The translations under genes were made by a program, and so were the position numbers. Positions 1 through 8,397 of a stretch of DNA of 64,000 nt are shown here, one piece after another; the first letter of the stretch is position 1; each line of letters opens with the position of its first letter. The stretch comes from Bordetella parapertussis (GTDB taxonomy: Bacteria > Pseudomonadota > Gammaproteobacteria > Burkholderiales > SG8-41), in contig CAMDRT010000012.1 of NCBI GenBank assembly GCA_945906815.1, forward strand, positions 1-64,000, read 5' to 3'. Below the pieces are notes generated by a model that saw only the letters and a list, made by a program, of their open reading frames with translations, was not told where the DNA came from and searched no databases.

Positions 1-606
1 AAACGCATGGCCATCTTGCGTCTGCAGTAGAGAAATTCACTATAAAAACGCCTTCTATCGACTCAGTAATGTTTCAATTTCCTGAAAAACAGCGCGCCGA
101 GCGCTTATTTATTTGCTTGCCGATGTTGTGTCCGACAGGCTGCTAGGCAGTAGCCTTAAGATCGCCGAGATCGCCGAGATCGCAGATCGCTCCACGATTT
201 TCGGCCACTCTTCGTTCGGATACCAACCGCCAAGCCTATGCGGGGGTCCGCTGATGCCACCGGCCCCAATTCTGCCGGATGCTGAGGTGCGCCTGTGCGC
301 AGTCGTGGTGACTGCACTAGGTACAGATGCGCACGGGAGTTGCCATGTCGGAAAATGGAATGCCGTCGTCCGCCGCCGTAATGGCGCGGCGCGTCCTAGC
401 GTACCGCCTCGATACGCTGATCTGCCCGTTCGCGCTGCTGCTGTTGGCCCTGGTCTGGGTTGCAGCGCATTTCCGAGCGCAAGCTGGGGTACGACGGCCG
501 GGGAGATCGCGGGTGCCGAGGTGCTCGACGGCAGCATCGTCGTCGCCGCCGCGCGATCAGTTGCGCGAACACCAGCTGTCCCGTCTTGTCCGTTAACCGG
601 ACAGCA
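1..606. other. No confident gene; possible remnant
   Basis: I see no recognisable gene here. The best candidate is a plus-strand frame at 345-596 (83 aa) with a GGGAG stretch upstream of its ATG and one predicted membrane helix near residues 30-50. After the helix the reading turns into arginine/proline-rich text typical of a wrong frame, so it may be the start of a broken membrane protein gene. A short direct repeat of an ATCGCCGAG-like unit lies near 160-190. Confidence 0.3.
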
Positions 607-1392
607 ATGATGCAAACATGGGTACGTCTGCTAGCGCTTAGTGTTGCGCTGATGTCATCGCCAGCTGGGTTTGCCGCGGGGGTGATCGAGTCAGCGCAAG
701 GGCAGGTGAGGGCGGGTGCTGCCGCAACGTCGGCTACAGCTGTTGCCGTCAAGCAGCGCATTGCCGCAGGCACCACGCTCATCACGGGTCCCAAGAGCCG
801 CGCGGTGGTTCGTTTTGATGACGGACAGGTGTTGGTATTACATGAAAACAGTGAATTCCAGGTGGCGGCATATGCGTTCGTGAAAGATCAGCCAGCCAAG
901 GACAAGTTTGGTTTTGTGCTGATCAAAGGTGCCTTACGCTCAGTAGTCGGGGCGCAGACACGACGAACGCCCGGGGCCTATTCCTTGCGTACTGCGACAG
1001 CGACCCTGCGCATCCAGGGCACGGACTTCATGGTTGCAGTGGTTAACCCGGTGTATTTGCGGGTGCTGCATGGTGCGGTTGAGGTGGTGAATGCCGCGGG
1101 CACGGCGACCTTCGGCGCTGGCGCAGCAGGGATAGTGGCGAGTGAAACTGCGCTGGGGATTACGCTACCGTTTTCTGCGTTACCGGTATCCATCGCAGCC
1201 ACCTTCAGCGAATTGGCGGGACTGGTGATTCTGGTTGACAGCGCGGCCGCAGGCGCGGCGTTAGCCGCTGCCGGTGCCAAAGGCGGAATCACGTTACCGG
1301 CCGCGTTGGGCATAGCGGGGGCCATCGCCGCCGGTATAGCGGCGGCGGCTGCACAAAAGGATAGTACGTCCGGTACGACCGGCACGCGCTAA
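607..1392 (+). CDS. Secreted FecR-domain protein
   Basis: 261-aa protein with an N-terminal signal peptide (residues 1-24, cut after an A-A pair). A FecR-like domain covers about residues 25-170: the segments R-A-V-V-R-F-D-D-G-Q, the hydrophobic strand pairs and T-L-R-I-Q-G-T-D-F are typical. FecR domains occur in anti-sigma regulators and in stand-alone periplasmic proteins. No sigma-factor or TonB gene is adjacent, so an iron-signalling role is not supported. The C-terminal 90 residues are Ala/Gly-rich and hydrophobic and could be a membrane or surface-anchoring tail. The start was taken at the first ATG giving a clean signal peptide; the ribosome-binding site is weak. An open frame continues upstream to 460 but is low-quality text. 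Confidence 0.7.
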   Translation: MMQTWVRLLALSVALMSSPAGFAAGVIESAQGQVRAGAAATSATAVAVKQRIAAGTTLITGPKSRAVVRFDDGQVLVLHENSEFQVAAYAFVKDQPAKDKFGFVLIKGALRSVVGAQTRRTPGAYSLRTATATLRIQGTDFMVAVVNPVYLRVLHGAVEVVNAAGTATFGAGAAGIVASETALGITLPFSALPVSIAATFSELAGLVILVDSAAAGAALAAAGAKGGITLPAALGIAGAIAAGIAAAAAQKDSTSGTTGTR

Positions 1393-1462
1393 GGGATTGT
1401 GCGTCGGGGGATAGCGCGTCGGGGGCCAGCCGCAACACCCGCCGCGAGTATTACTGAATAAG

Positions 1463-1557
1463 TGGCGGAAGAGAGTGGGAGTCGAACCCACATAGAACTG
1501 TTAACAGCTCCTACCGGGTTTGAAGTCCGGCCGCCCCACCGGGAGCGATTCCCTTCC
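1463..1557 (-). tRNA. selC: tRNA-Sec(TCA)
   Basis: Selenocysteine tRNA of 95 nt with encoded CCA (1463-1465). Reading the minus strand, the acceptor arm starts GGAAGGGA and pairs with TCTCTTCC over 8 bp (one G-T), the long acceptor stem diagnostic of tRNA-Sec. The anticodon loop ACTTCAAAC contains TCA, which reads UGA. The variable arm is long, with a 6-bp stem GAGCTG/CAGTTC closed by TTAA. The T arm is GTGGG-TTCGACT-CCCAC. It is the last element of the selA-selB-reductase-selC series on this strand. Confidence 0.97.
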
Positions 1558-1633
1558 TTAGTACATGTTACATGTCACTAGCTGCGGCAAGGCAATTGTA
1601 CTGGCTAAGCCATCACAGCGGTGCAGCCATTCA

Positions 1634-2542
1634 TCACGCCAGACGCACCAGAACCTCGGCAGCCGCTTTGCTGGCATCCGCAATCACATCATCCAGTTCG
1701 CCGCCACAGCCGCTGCGCACCGCGCCTACCGCCCACACGCCCGGCATTGCGGTTTCCAGTTGGTCATTGGTGGCGACATAACCGTTGGCGTCGCGCTGGA
1801 TCGCTGCCGGCAGGAAATCCACGTTGGGTTCGAGTCCGATGTAGGCAAACAATCCTGCGCACGCGATGTCCTCGCTGCGGCCATCGGCGTGCCTGATTTG
1901 CACTTTTTCAACCATCTGCCCGCCGCCGACGGCGGTCACCTCTGCATTGAAAATCGTGATAATTTTTGGCGCGGCATTAACGCTCTGTTGGAAATGGTCG
2001 CGTGCGCTGAACGCGGCGCCGCGATGCACCAGCCGCACTTCCCCGCAGTATTGGGATAACACCAGCGCTTCTTGCAACGCCGAATCGCCGCCGCCGACGA
2101 CGACTACGGTTTCATTTTGATACATGGGGCCGTCGCAGTCCGCGCACTGCGATACACCTTTGCCTTCGAATTCGCTTGCGCCGGGCACCGCGAGTTTTTT
2201 TAAGCGCGCACCTGACGCGACGACTACGACTCTAGCCGTATGCGCGCCGCCGCCGGTGACTACCTTATGCATGCCGGCCACGGCTTCCATGCTGCTCACG
2301 GGATCCGCAATGCTGGTCACGCCCGCGTTGGCGGCGGCTTCCACCAGCGACGACGCGTATTCCGCGCCGCTGCTGGCGCCGCCTGCCGGCACCGGGTCGA
2401 GTTCATTGATGTTGAGTACCAGTCCGCCAAAGAGTTGCGCTTCGAGCGTCGCCACTTTGAGGCCCGCACGGGCAAGCTCGCCCGCTGCGGTCAATCCGGC
2501 TACACCTTCGCCGATCACGATGACGTCATAGTTCGCTGCCAT
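1634..2542 (-). CDS. Thioredoxin-reductase-like FAD/NAD(P) oxidoreductase
   Basis: 302-aa flavoprotein of the thioredoxin reductase class. FAD-binding motif G-E-G-V-A-G near residues 11-16, redox motif C-A-D-C-D-G with cysteines 133 and 136 (C-A-T-C in classical TrxB), NAD(P)-binding G-G-G-D-S-A near residue 160, and C-terminal A-V-G-A-V-R-S-G. Length is close to the family norm. The C-terminal segment after residue 275 (G-C-G-G-E-L-D-D-V) departs from the classical D-V-R-x-K-x-x-R-Q, so the partner may not be ordinary thioredoxin. It lies 23 bp downstream of selB and upstream of selC. I infer, without proof, that it could serve the nearby glutaredoxin-like selenoprotein or reduce selenium compounds. 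Confidence 0.85.
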   Translation of the reverse strand: MAANYDVIVIGEGVAGLTAAGELARAGLKVATLEAQLFGGLVLNINELDPVPAGGASSGAEYASSLVEAAANAGVTSIADPVSSMEAVAGMHKVVTGGGAHTARVVVVASGARLKKLAVPGASEFEGKGVSQCADCDGPMYQNETVVVVGGGDSALQEALVLSQYCGEVRLVHRGAAFSARDHFQQSVNAAPKIITIFNAEVTAVGGGQMVEKVQIRHADGRSEDIACAGLFAYIGLEPNVDFLPAAIQRDANGYVATNDQLETAMPGVWAVGAVRSGCGGELDDVIADASKAAAEVLVRLA

Positions 2543-2565
2543 TACTGTTCCTTGTTGTCGGTAAA

Positions 2566-4590
2566 TTATCTGCGGTAAGTAGGGTTGGGGCGGCGTTGTT
2601 GATGTGCCGGTTTGCTGGATGCGGGCGCCAATTGCGCGGGCCGTGGCGCTGCGAGCAACGGCTTGGCGGGAATGTCTGCCGCGCCGAGGATGGGCACGAA
2701 ATCCTTGCGCATCTTGCGCGTGTCGCCGATGCGTTGCGTTACGCCCAGCGTATCCATGAATTCAAGTATCTCGATGGCGAGACCGCGGCCGACACCGCTC
2801 CAGTCGCGGTACTGCGCGGCGGTGAAAATGCCGGTGGCTTGCGCCTGCGCGGTGGCCTGCGCGGTGGCGGCGAGTTTTGCCAGCGTGCCTTTGGTGTAGA
2901 AGCGATCCGCCGTCACGCGATAAATTTCGTGACTCTTGGCTTTGCGATAAAGGAAATCCTTGACCAGGGTTTCCTTCAGTTTCAGTTGCAGCGCCAGGTC
3001 CTTGATCTGCGGCGCGTTGAATCCCGCAGCTTCAAGTGCGGGTTTGACGATTTGCCACATCGTTTCGTCAGCGCTGTTGGCGGTGGTGCTGTGCGCGGGC
3101 AGGCGCGCTATGGAGCCGCTGGTTTCGATTTTGCGCGCGTCGGCCAGCAGGCGCAGCATGGCGCCGAAAGCGTCTGCCGATAACTCGGGTGCAAGCTGCT
3201 TGCGCAGCGTTTCGGTTTCTTCGCCGGCGGCCTGCGGTTGCGCCCGGTGAAAGGCCTGCAAGTGCGGCGCTATGGCATCGGTGATCTGGGTGCTGCGCGC
3301 GCGCGGGATGGCCACGCGGGTGTCTTTACCCCACAGTGCGAGGCCGGATTTTTCGTAGAGCACGGCGGCTTGCAGCGCGGGCATGTTGAACAGCGTTTCA
3401 AAGCGCTGCACATCAACCGGCTGGCCGAGTTTTAGCAACGCCTCGAGCGTGGCTTGCGGCGTGGCCTGCTCCAGCGCCGCCAACTCGGCCTCGCGTGCTT
3501 CTTTGCTGCGTCGCTGCGCAGTCACAAACGGGTCCAGCACCACGCCGCCGCCGAGAGTGCGCGTGGCGGATTGATCACGCAGGATAAAGCGGTCGCCGTG
3601 CAGCGCACCCACCGGCTTGTCGAGTTGCAACTGCACCATCGCTGATGCGCCTGGCGCGATGCTTGCACCGCGGCGTATCGCGACACGTGCGGTGACATCG
3701 GCCGTGGCGAGATGCAAATGCACGGGCGTCCAGTGCTTGAGTGCCTGCGTTTCGCTCGCCAGCACGCTGACACGCCCGGCAATACGCTGCGTCGGGTGAT
3801 GTATCGCCGGCGCCAGCACCCAATCGCCGCGGCTCACCGCTTCGAGGTCGGTTCCGGTAAGGTTCAGCGCGCAGCGCTGACCGGCGAGCGCCTGCTGCGC
3901 AGCCTTGCCCTGAATCTGGATGCCGCGCACGCGCACCTCGTTGCCGGCGGGCGAAATCACCAGCTTGTCACCGGGTGCTACCTTGCCATTGAACACCGTT
4001 CCGGTGACCACCGTGCCGCTGCCTGCCACGGTGAACGCGCGGTCGGCGGCGTAACGGAAATGCTGATCGGCGCTGGTGCGCGAGGCGGATGCCGCGGCCT
4101 CGCGTTTGAGCATCTCGCGCAGTTCGCTCATACCCGCGCCGCTGACCGCGGACACCGGCATCACTTTAGCGCCGGCAAGCTGCGTCGCCGACAACAGTGC
4201 GGAAACGTTTTCGCCCACTTGCTTGACACGCGCTTCATCCACGCGATCGATCTTGGTGACGACTACCGCACCGCGCTGAATATGCAGCAGGTTCAGAATG
4301 TTCAGATGTTCCAGCGTCTGCGGCATCACGCCGTCATCCGCCGCCACCACCAGCAGCGCGTAGTCTATGCCGCATACGCCGGCAAGCATATTGCGCACAA
4401 AGCGTTCGTGGCCGGGCACATCGACAAAGCCGATCAACTCACCGTTGGGCAGCGGCAGGTAGGCGAAGCCAAGATCTATCGAAATACCGCGCGCTTTTTC
4501 TTCGGGCAGGCGATCGGTGTCCACGCCGGTGAGGGTTTTCACCAGCAGCGTCTTGCCGTGATCGATATGGCCAGCAGTGGCTACTATCAT
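2566..4590 (-). CDS. selB: Selenocysteine-specific elongation factor SelB
   Basis: 674-aa translation factor that brings Sec-tRNA-Sec to UGA codons carrying a SECIS hairpin. The N-terminal GTPase shows G-H-I-D-H-G-K-T (residues 7-14), D-V-P-G-H-E (G3) and T-K-I-D (G4). EF-Tu-like domains II and III follow, then a C-terminal winged-helix region (about 420-640) that binds mRNA in this family. Length is slightly above E. coli SelB (614 aa), with a basic low-complexity tail after residue 640. It starts 53 bp downstream of selA on the same strand, so the two are likely cotranscribed. Confidence 0.97.
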   Translation of the reverse strand: MIVATAGHIDHGKTLLVKTLTGVDTDRLPEEKARGISIDLGFAYLPLPNGELIGFVDVPGHERFVRNMLAGVCGIDYALLVVAADDGVMPQTLEHLNILNLLHIQRGAVVVTKIDRVDEARVKQVGENVSALLSATQLAGAKVMPVSAVSGAGMSELREMLKREAAASASRTSADQHFRYAADRAFTVAGSGTVVTGTVFNGKVAPGDKLVISPAGNEVRVRGIQIQGKAAQQALAGQRCALNLTGTDLEAVSRGDWVLAPAIHHPTQRIAGRVSVLASETQALKHWTPVHLHLATADVTARVAIRRGASIAPGASAMVQLQLDKPVGALHGDRFILRDQSATRTLGGGVVLDPFVTAQRRSKEAREAELAALEQATPQATLEALLKLGQPVDVQRFETLFNMPALQAAVLYEKSGLALWGKDTRVAIPRARSTQITDAIAPHLQAFHRAQPQAAGEETETLRKQLAPELSADAFGAMLRLLADARKIETSGSIARLPAHSTTANSADETMWQIVKPALEAAGFNAPQIKDLALQLKLKETLVKDFLYRKAKSHEIYRVTADRFYTKGTLAKLAATAQATAQAQATGIFTAAQYRDWSGVGRGLAIEILEFMDTLGVTQRIGDTRKMRKDFVPILGAADIPAKPLLAAPRPAQLAPASSKPAHQQRRPNPTYRR

Positions 4591-4643
4591 TTCAATAAAA
4601 ACATATAGTTATGAGTGTTTGACATTCTTTGCGTGTTTGCGGT

Positions 4644-6065
4644 TCAGGGTGTGATCTGTAGTCCAACTAGCTGCGCCACAAATTCATCCTCGTGATCAAG
4701 GCAACGCAGGTCAAGCACGAACGCACCCTCCTTGATGTGGCCGATCACCGGCACCGGCAGTGCGCGAAACGCGAGCGCTAGCTTGTCTGCGAATGAGCTT
4801 TTGCTTTTGCCGGCAGGGCTGATGGCGATGCCGGCGCTGGGCAGTGAGTCTACAGGCAATGAACCGCTGCCGATCTGGCTGCCGGTATCGACTATGGAGG
4901 CTTGCGCATGGGCGCCCAGCGCGGCCTGCACCTGCGGCAGCACGCGCTCGGCCTGTACGCGTATGTCGGCACGCGTGCGGGTGAGCAGGCGGATCGTGGT
5001 CACCTCCTCACGCAGCTGGTCCGGGTTGGTATAAATGCGCAGCAGTGCATCGAGTGCGGCGAGCGTCATTTTGTCCACGCGCAAGGCGCGCTTCATCGGG
5101 TTTTTGCGTATGCGCGCGATCAGCTCTTTTTGGCCGACGATTAATCCGGCTTGCGGGCCGCCCAGCAATTTGTCGCCGCTGAAGGTGACCAGATCAGCGC
5201 CGTTCGCCAGCGCCTCGCGCGGCGTGGGCTCGTGCGGCAGGCCGTAGTCTTCGAGATTCACCAGCATGCCGCTGCCCAGATCGACGATGTAGGGGATGCC
5301 GTGCTGGTGTGCCAGTGCTGCGAGTTCAGCTTCGGGTGCGCAGGCAGTGAAACCCTGCACCACGTAATTGCTGGTATGCACCTTCATGAGGGCTGCGGTG
5401 CGCGGGGTGATGGCTTCGGCGAAATCCTTCAGGTGCGTGCGGTTGGTGGTGCCCACCTCAACCAGTTTTACGCCCGCGCGTTTCATGATGTCGGGGATGC
5501 GGAAGGCGCCGCCGATTTCGATCAGCTCGCCGCGTGACACGATGACTTCTCTTTTGGTACGTGAGGCGCCCAGCGTGTTCAAGGTGAGATAAACCGCCGC
5601 GGCATTGTTGTTGACCACCACCGCGCCGTCGCCGCCAGCAAGTTTAGTGAGCCATTTTTCAACGTGCGTATCGCGTTCGCCGCGTGCGCCACCGCCGACA
5701 TCGAATTCGAGATTAACCGGGCGCGTCATCGCGGTCATTACTGCGTCGGCCACTGCTTGCGGCATCAGCGCGCGGCCAAGATTGGTGTGCAGTACGGTGC
5801 CGGTGAGATTGAAAACCGGGCGCAGCGACGGCTGCGTCTGGCGGGCGAGTTCGCTGTTGCAGGCCGCAATGAAACGCGGCTCGTCGAATTCAAATGCATG
5901 GGCGTTGTGCACGAGTTGCTCGCGCTGCGCCTGCAGCAATGCGCGGATGGCGTCGGTGGTGAGCGCGCGGCCAAAGCGCGCGATCAGCGGGGCAACCGCG
6001 CTGCTGCTCAGCAGCCGGTCAACCGAAGGCAGCGCGCGACGCGCGACTGGGTGCGGATTCACCAT
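4644..6065 (-). CDS. selA: L-seryl-tRNA(Sec) selenium transferase SelA
   Basis: 473-aa PLP enzyme that converts Ser-tRNA-Sec to Sec-tRNA-Sec using selenophosphate. Fold-type I signature with the PLP lysine at K299 in F-S-G-D-K-L-L-G-G-P-Q-A-G. The N-terminal tRNA-binding domain (1-80) and the segment L-T-G-T-V-L-H-T-N-L-G-R-A are typical of SelA. Length matches the family (about 460-475). It is followed by selB and preceded, across a terminator, by a UGA-containing selenoprotein gene. selD, needed to make selenophosphate, is not in this window. Confidence 0.97.
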   Translation of the reverse strand: MVNPHPVARRALPSVDRLLSSSAVAPLIARFGRALTTDAIRALLQAQREQLVHNAHAFEFDEPRFIAACNSELARQTQPSLRPVFNLTGTVLHTNLGRALMPQAVADAVMTAMTRPVNLEFDVGGGARGERDTHVEKWLTKLAGGDGAVVVNNNAAAVYLTLNTLGASRTKREVIVSRGELIEIGGAFRIPDIMKRAGVKLVEVGTTNRTHLKDFAEAITPRTAALMKVHTSNYVVQGFTACAPEAELAALAHQHGIPYIVDLGSGMLVNLEDYGLPHEPTPREALANGADLVTFSGDKLLGGPQAGLIVGQKELIARIRKNPMKRALRVDKMTLAALDALLRIYTNPDQLREEVTTIRLLTRTRADIRVQAERVLPQVQAALGAHAQASIVDTGSQIGSGSLPVDSLPSAGIAISPAGKSKSSFADKLALAFRALPVPVIGHIKEGAFVLDLRCLDHEDEFVAQLVGLQITP

Positions 6066-6202
6066 GAGGGCGAAGGTTGCGGGCCGCTGACAACGGCGTT
6101 GCTACGTGGTGCAAGCATGACTGAGTGGCGGTGGGCAGTACGAAAGGTGCAATACGAACGGGCGGCAATTTTAGCGCAATCCAAAGCGTGCGTGTTAGGC
6201 GC

Positions 6203-6231
6203 AAAAAAGCCGCGACCCGCGCGGCTTTTTT
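6203..6231 (-). terminator. Rho-independent terminator after the selenoprotein gene
   Basis: Near-perfect inverted repeat AAAAAAGCCGCG / CGCGGCTTTTTT with a 4-5 nt loop. Runs of T follow the stem on either strand, so it can act in both directions. It lies 21 bp beyond the stop of the 6252-7025 gene and separates it from selA. Confidence 0.85.
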
Positions 6232-6251
6232 GTCAACAGTAGAGCGCAAGC

Positions 6252-7025
6252 CTATTCAAACAGCCGCTCCGGTAATGGCAATCCAGCGAGGTCCTCGGTG
6301 GTGAGGCGCTGATGGGGTTCGATGCCGTTGCGTTCGAGTACATGTATCAACTGGCGCGCGTGTTGTGCCGAATGCCAGGTTGAGCGCTCAAACACCACGT
6401 GCAGCGGCTGCGGGCCGTAGTAGGTGCCGATTTCGGCGCTCAGGGTTTTATCCGCCAGGCTCGCCCACCATTGCTCCAGGCGCTGGATCACACCTTCACC
6501 ATACTGCGCGATGTCGTTGCCCGTCATGCAGGTGCCCTCCGCGGGCACTACGTTGGCATGGCCCACGGCGTAATCCGTGCCGTTGATGGTGCTGTCGAGA
6601 AACGCCTCGCAGATACGGAAGATGTGGTGGCTCATGATGCGAATTTCCCGCGGACGATTGGGAATCACATCCTGCAGCAGTTTGTCATCGGGCAACTGGC
6701 GCACATAGCGTTGTGCCGCGCGCAGCGCGATCACCCACTTTTTCACCAATTGCTCCGGCGGCAGCGGCGTGTGGCCGGTGCCTTCGAGGCCGACGAATTC
6801 CGCTACGTCTTCGAGTTTTTGGCCGAATACGTATTTTTTGCCCTTCGCTACTACCGGTACGCTGCGCAGCCCAAGTTCGAGCAGCTTTTCACGTCCACCC
6901 GCATCGTTCAGGATGTCAATGACGATGTGGTCAATCTTTTTTTTCGAAAGAAACTCTTTCGCTCTGAGGCAGGAACTTCACCCCGGCTGCAGAAAGAGGA
7001 TGAATTGTTCGACAGGCGCGTTCAT
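6252..7025 (-). CDS. Selenoprotein: glutaredoxin-like (UxxC) domain fused to DinB-like domain
   Basis: 257-residue protein read through an in-frame TGA at 6978-6980 (residue 16, Sec). Start: ATG at 7025 with GGAGA 6 nt upstream. Residues 1-80 form a glutaredoxin-like fold: F-I-L-F-L-Q-P-G-U-S-S-C-L-R-A-K-E-F-L, then I-D-H-I-V-I-D-I-L-N-D, then the cis-Pro motif L-R-S-V-P-V-V. U16 and C19 replace the usual C-x-x-C. Residues about 93-250 resemble the DinB four-helix superfamily, with histidines in M-S-H-H-I and H-S-A-Q-H-A-R-Q that could bind metal; that superfamily includes thiol-dependent transferases. Coding text continues without break on both sides of the TGA, a SECIS-like hairpin follows it, and selA, selB and selC are adjacent. 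Ignoring the TGA leaves only a DinB protein from about 6749. Function inferred: Sec-dependent thiol/disulfide or transferase chemistry. Confidence 0.88.
6945..6961 (-). promoter_or_regulatory. Bacterial SECIS-like hairpin
   Basis: On the minus strand, CGAAAG-AGTTT-CTTTCG forms a perfect 6-bp stem with a 5-nt loop. It begins 16 nt after the UGA, and the loop (nt 26-30 counted from the U of UGA) carries adjacent G and U. This matches the known bacterial design, a short hairpin just downstream of UGA inside the reading frame whose apical G-U is read by SelB. It was found by eye; no folding program was run. Confidence 0.7.
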
Positions 7026-7042
7026 GGCATTTCTCCAGTTAG

Positions 7043-7071
7043 AAAACCCTCGAAGACTACTCCTGCGAGGG
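7043..7071 (-). terminator. Hairpin with T tract between mnmA and the selenoprotein gene
   Basis: On the minus strand, CCCTCG ... CGAGGG (6 bp, 13-nt loop) is followed by TTTTC. It lies 18 nt upstream of the selenoprotein start codon, where it can end mnmA transcripts or act as an attenuator in the leader. The stem is short, so strength is uncertain. Confidence 0.45.
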
Positions 7072-7121
7072 AAATAGCGTCAAGCGCGATGCGGCGTAAT
7101 GCCCCCGTTATGGGCAGCTTA

Positions 7122-8267
7122 TCAAGAACACGACTGCTGCCGCAGGCGTATCGCTTCTGTGGCGGCGGCGGATTGGGTGGTGGATTCGATGATGCCACCG
7201 CCCAGACAGACATTGCTTTCGTACACCACTACCGACTGGCCGGGGGTGACCGCCCATTGCGGTTCGGCGCATTCGATGGCACAGCTTTGCTGGGTGGCGG
7301 AGGCGATGACGCAGGGCGCGTCTTTCTGGCGGTAGCGCGTTTTTGCGCCATACACCCAACCGCAGTGCGGGGTGGCGCCGCTGATCCAGTTCAGATTAAC
7401 CGCAGTGAGGCGATCCGCGAACAACAGCGCATGATCGTGCCCCTGCACCACCACCAGGCGATTGTTGGTCATATCTTTTTCGGCGACATACCAGGCGTCG
7501 CCGTCGCCGTTGCTTTCACGCCGGCCGCCTATGCCCAGCCCCTGGCGCTGCCCCAGTGTATAAAACATCAAGCCACTGTGGCGTCCCACGCGCACGCCAT
7601 CGGGCGTGCAGATATCGCCGGGGTTCGCCGGTATGTAACGATTCAGAAATTCACGAAACGGGCGTTCGCCGACGAAGCAGATACCCGTCGAATCCTTTTT
7701 ATCGTGTGTCGCCAGCCCTGCACGGCGCGCGATGTCACGTACTTCGATTTTGGTGAGATGGCCCAGCGGGAACAGCGTCTTCGACAACTGCTGCTGATTG
7801 AGCCGATACAAAAAATAACTTTGATCTTTGGTACCGTCATCGGCGCGCAGCAGTTGAAACAGTCCGTCACGTTCGCGCACCTGCGCATAATGCCCGGTGG
7901 CTATGCAGTCGGCGCCCATCGCCATGGCGTGGTCGAGAAACGCCTTGAACTTGATCTCGGCGTTGCACATCACATCGGGATTCGGTGTGCGCCCGGCCTT
8001 GTATTCCGAGAGGAACTCGCTGAATACGCGTTCCTTGTATTCAGCGGAAAAATTGACCGACTCGATATCGACGCCCATTTTGTCGGCGACAGACACCGCA
8101 TCAATCAGATCCTGGCGCGACGAGCAATAATCATCGGTGTCGTCGTCTTCCCAGTTTTTCATGAACAGGCCGGTAACTTCGTAACCTTGTTGCTTCAACA
8201 GCAGCGCGGCAACCGAGGAATCCACGCCGCCAGAGAGGCCAACGACGATTTTTTTCCTGGCGCTCAT
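7122..8267 (-). CDS. mnmA: tRNA-specific 2-thiouridylase MnmA
   Basis: 381-aa enzyme that makes 2-thiouridine at position 34 of Lys, Glu and Gln tRNAs. The PP-loop S-G-G-V-D-S-S (12-18) binds ATP. The two catalytic cysteines lie in M-C-N-A-E-I-K-F and T-G-I-C-F-V-G-E, with conserved T-G-H-Y-A and D-Q-S-Y-F-L between them. Length is usual. The C-terminal barrel is present but ends in a polar tail. It is upstream of the selenoprotein gene on the same strand, and a hairpin in the 96-bp gap makes readthrough uncertain. Confidence 0.97.
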   Translation of the reverse strand: MSARKKIVVGLSGGVDSSVAALLLKQQGYEVTGLFMKNWEDDDTDDYCSSRQDLIDAVSVADKMGVDIESVNFSAEYKERVFSEFLSEYKAGRTPNPDVMCNAEIKFKAFLDHAMAMGADCIATGHYAQVRERDGLFQLLRADDGTKDQSYFLYRLNQQQLSKTLFPLGHLTKIEVRDIARRAGLATHDKKDSTGICFVGERPFREFLNRYIPANPGDICTPDGVRVGRHSGLMFYTLGQRQGLGIGGRRESNGDGDAWYVAEKDMTNNRLVVVQGHDHALLFADRLTAVNLNWISGATPHCGWVYGAKTRYRQKDAPCVIASATQQSCAIECAEPQWAVTPGQSVVVYESNVCLGGGIIESTTQSAAATEAIRLRQQSCS

Positions 8268-8336
8268 GAGGTGAGCCGCAGGGGGAGAAGGATTTGCATA
8301 CCGCTATTCTACCGCCAGTGTGTGCAGGCCAATAAA

Positions 8337-8364
8337 AAAGGCAGGGTCTGTCGACCCTGCCTTT
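8337..8364 (-). terminator. Rho-independent terminator
   Basis: Inverted repeat AAAGGCAGGGTC / GACCCTGCCTTT with a 4-nt loop. On the minus strand it is followed by a run of T residues and lies 34 bp beyond the stop of the lysine-rich peptide gene at 8398. Confidence 0.85.
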
Positions 8365-8397
8365 ATCAACGAAAAACGGCGAGTATTACTTGCCGTC

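Noticed and set aside
460..606. Upstream extension of the FecR-domain gene
   Set aside because: The extension is arginine-rich and would bury the signal peptide; the ATG at 607 gives a normal secreted protein.
1463..1557. Integrated element at selC, as in enteric bacteria
   Set aside because: The flanks hold only a FecR-type gene and the sel genes; no integrase or duplicated tRNA end was seen within the window.
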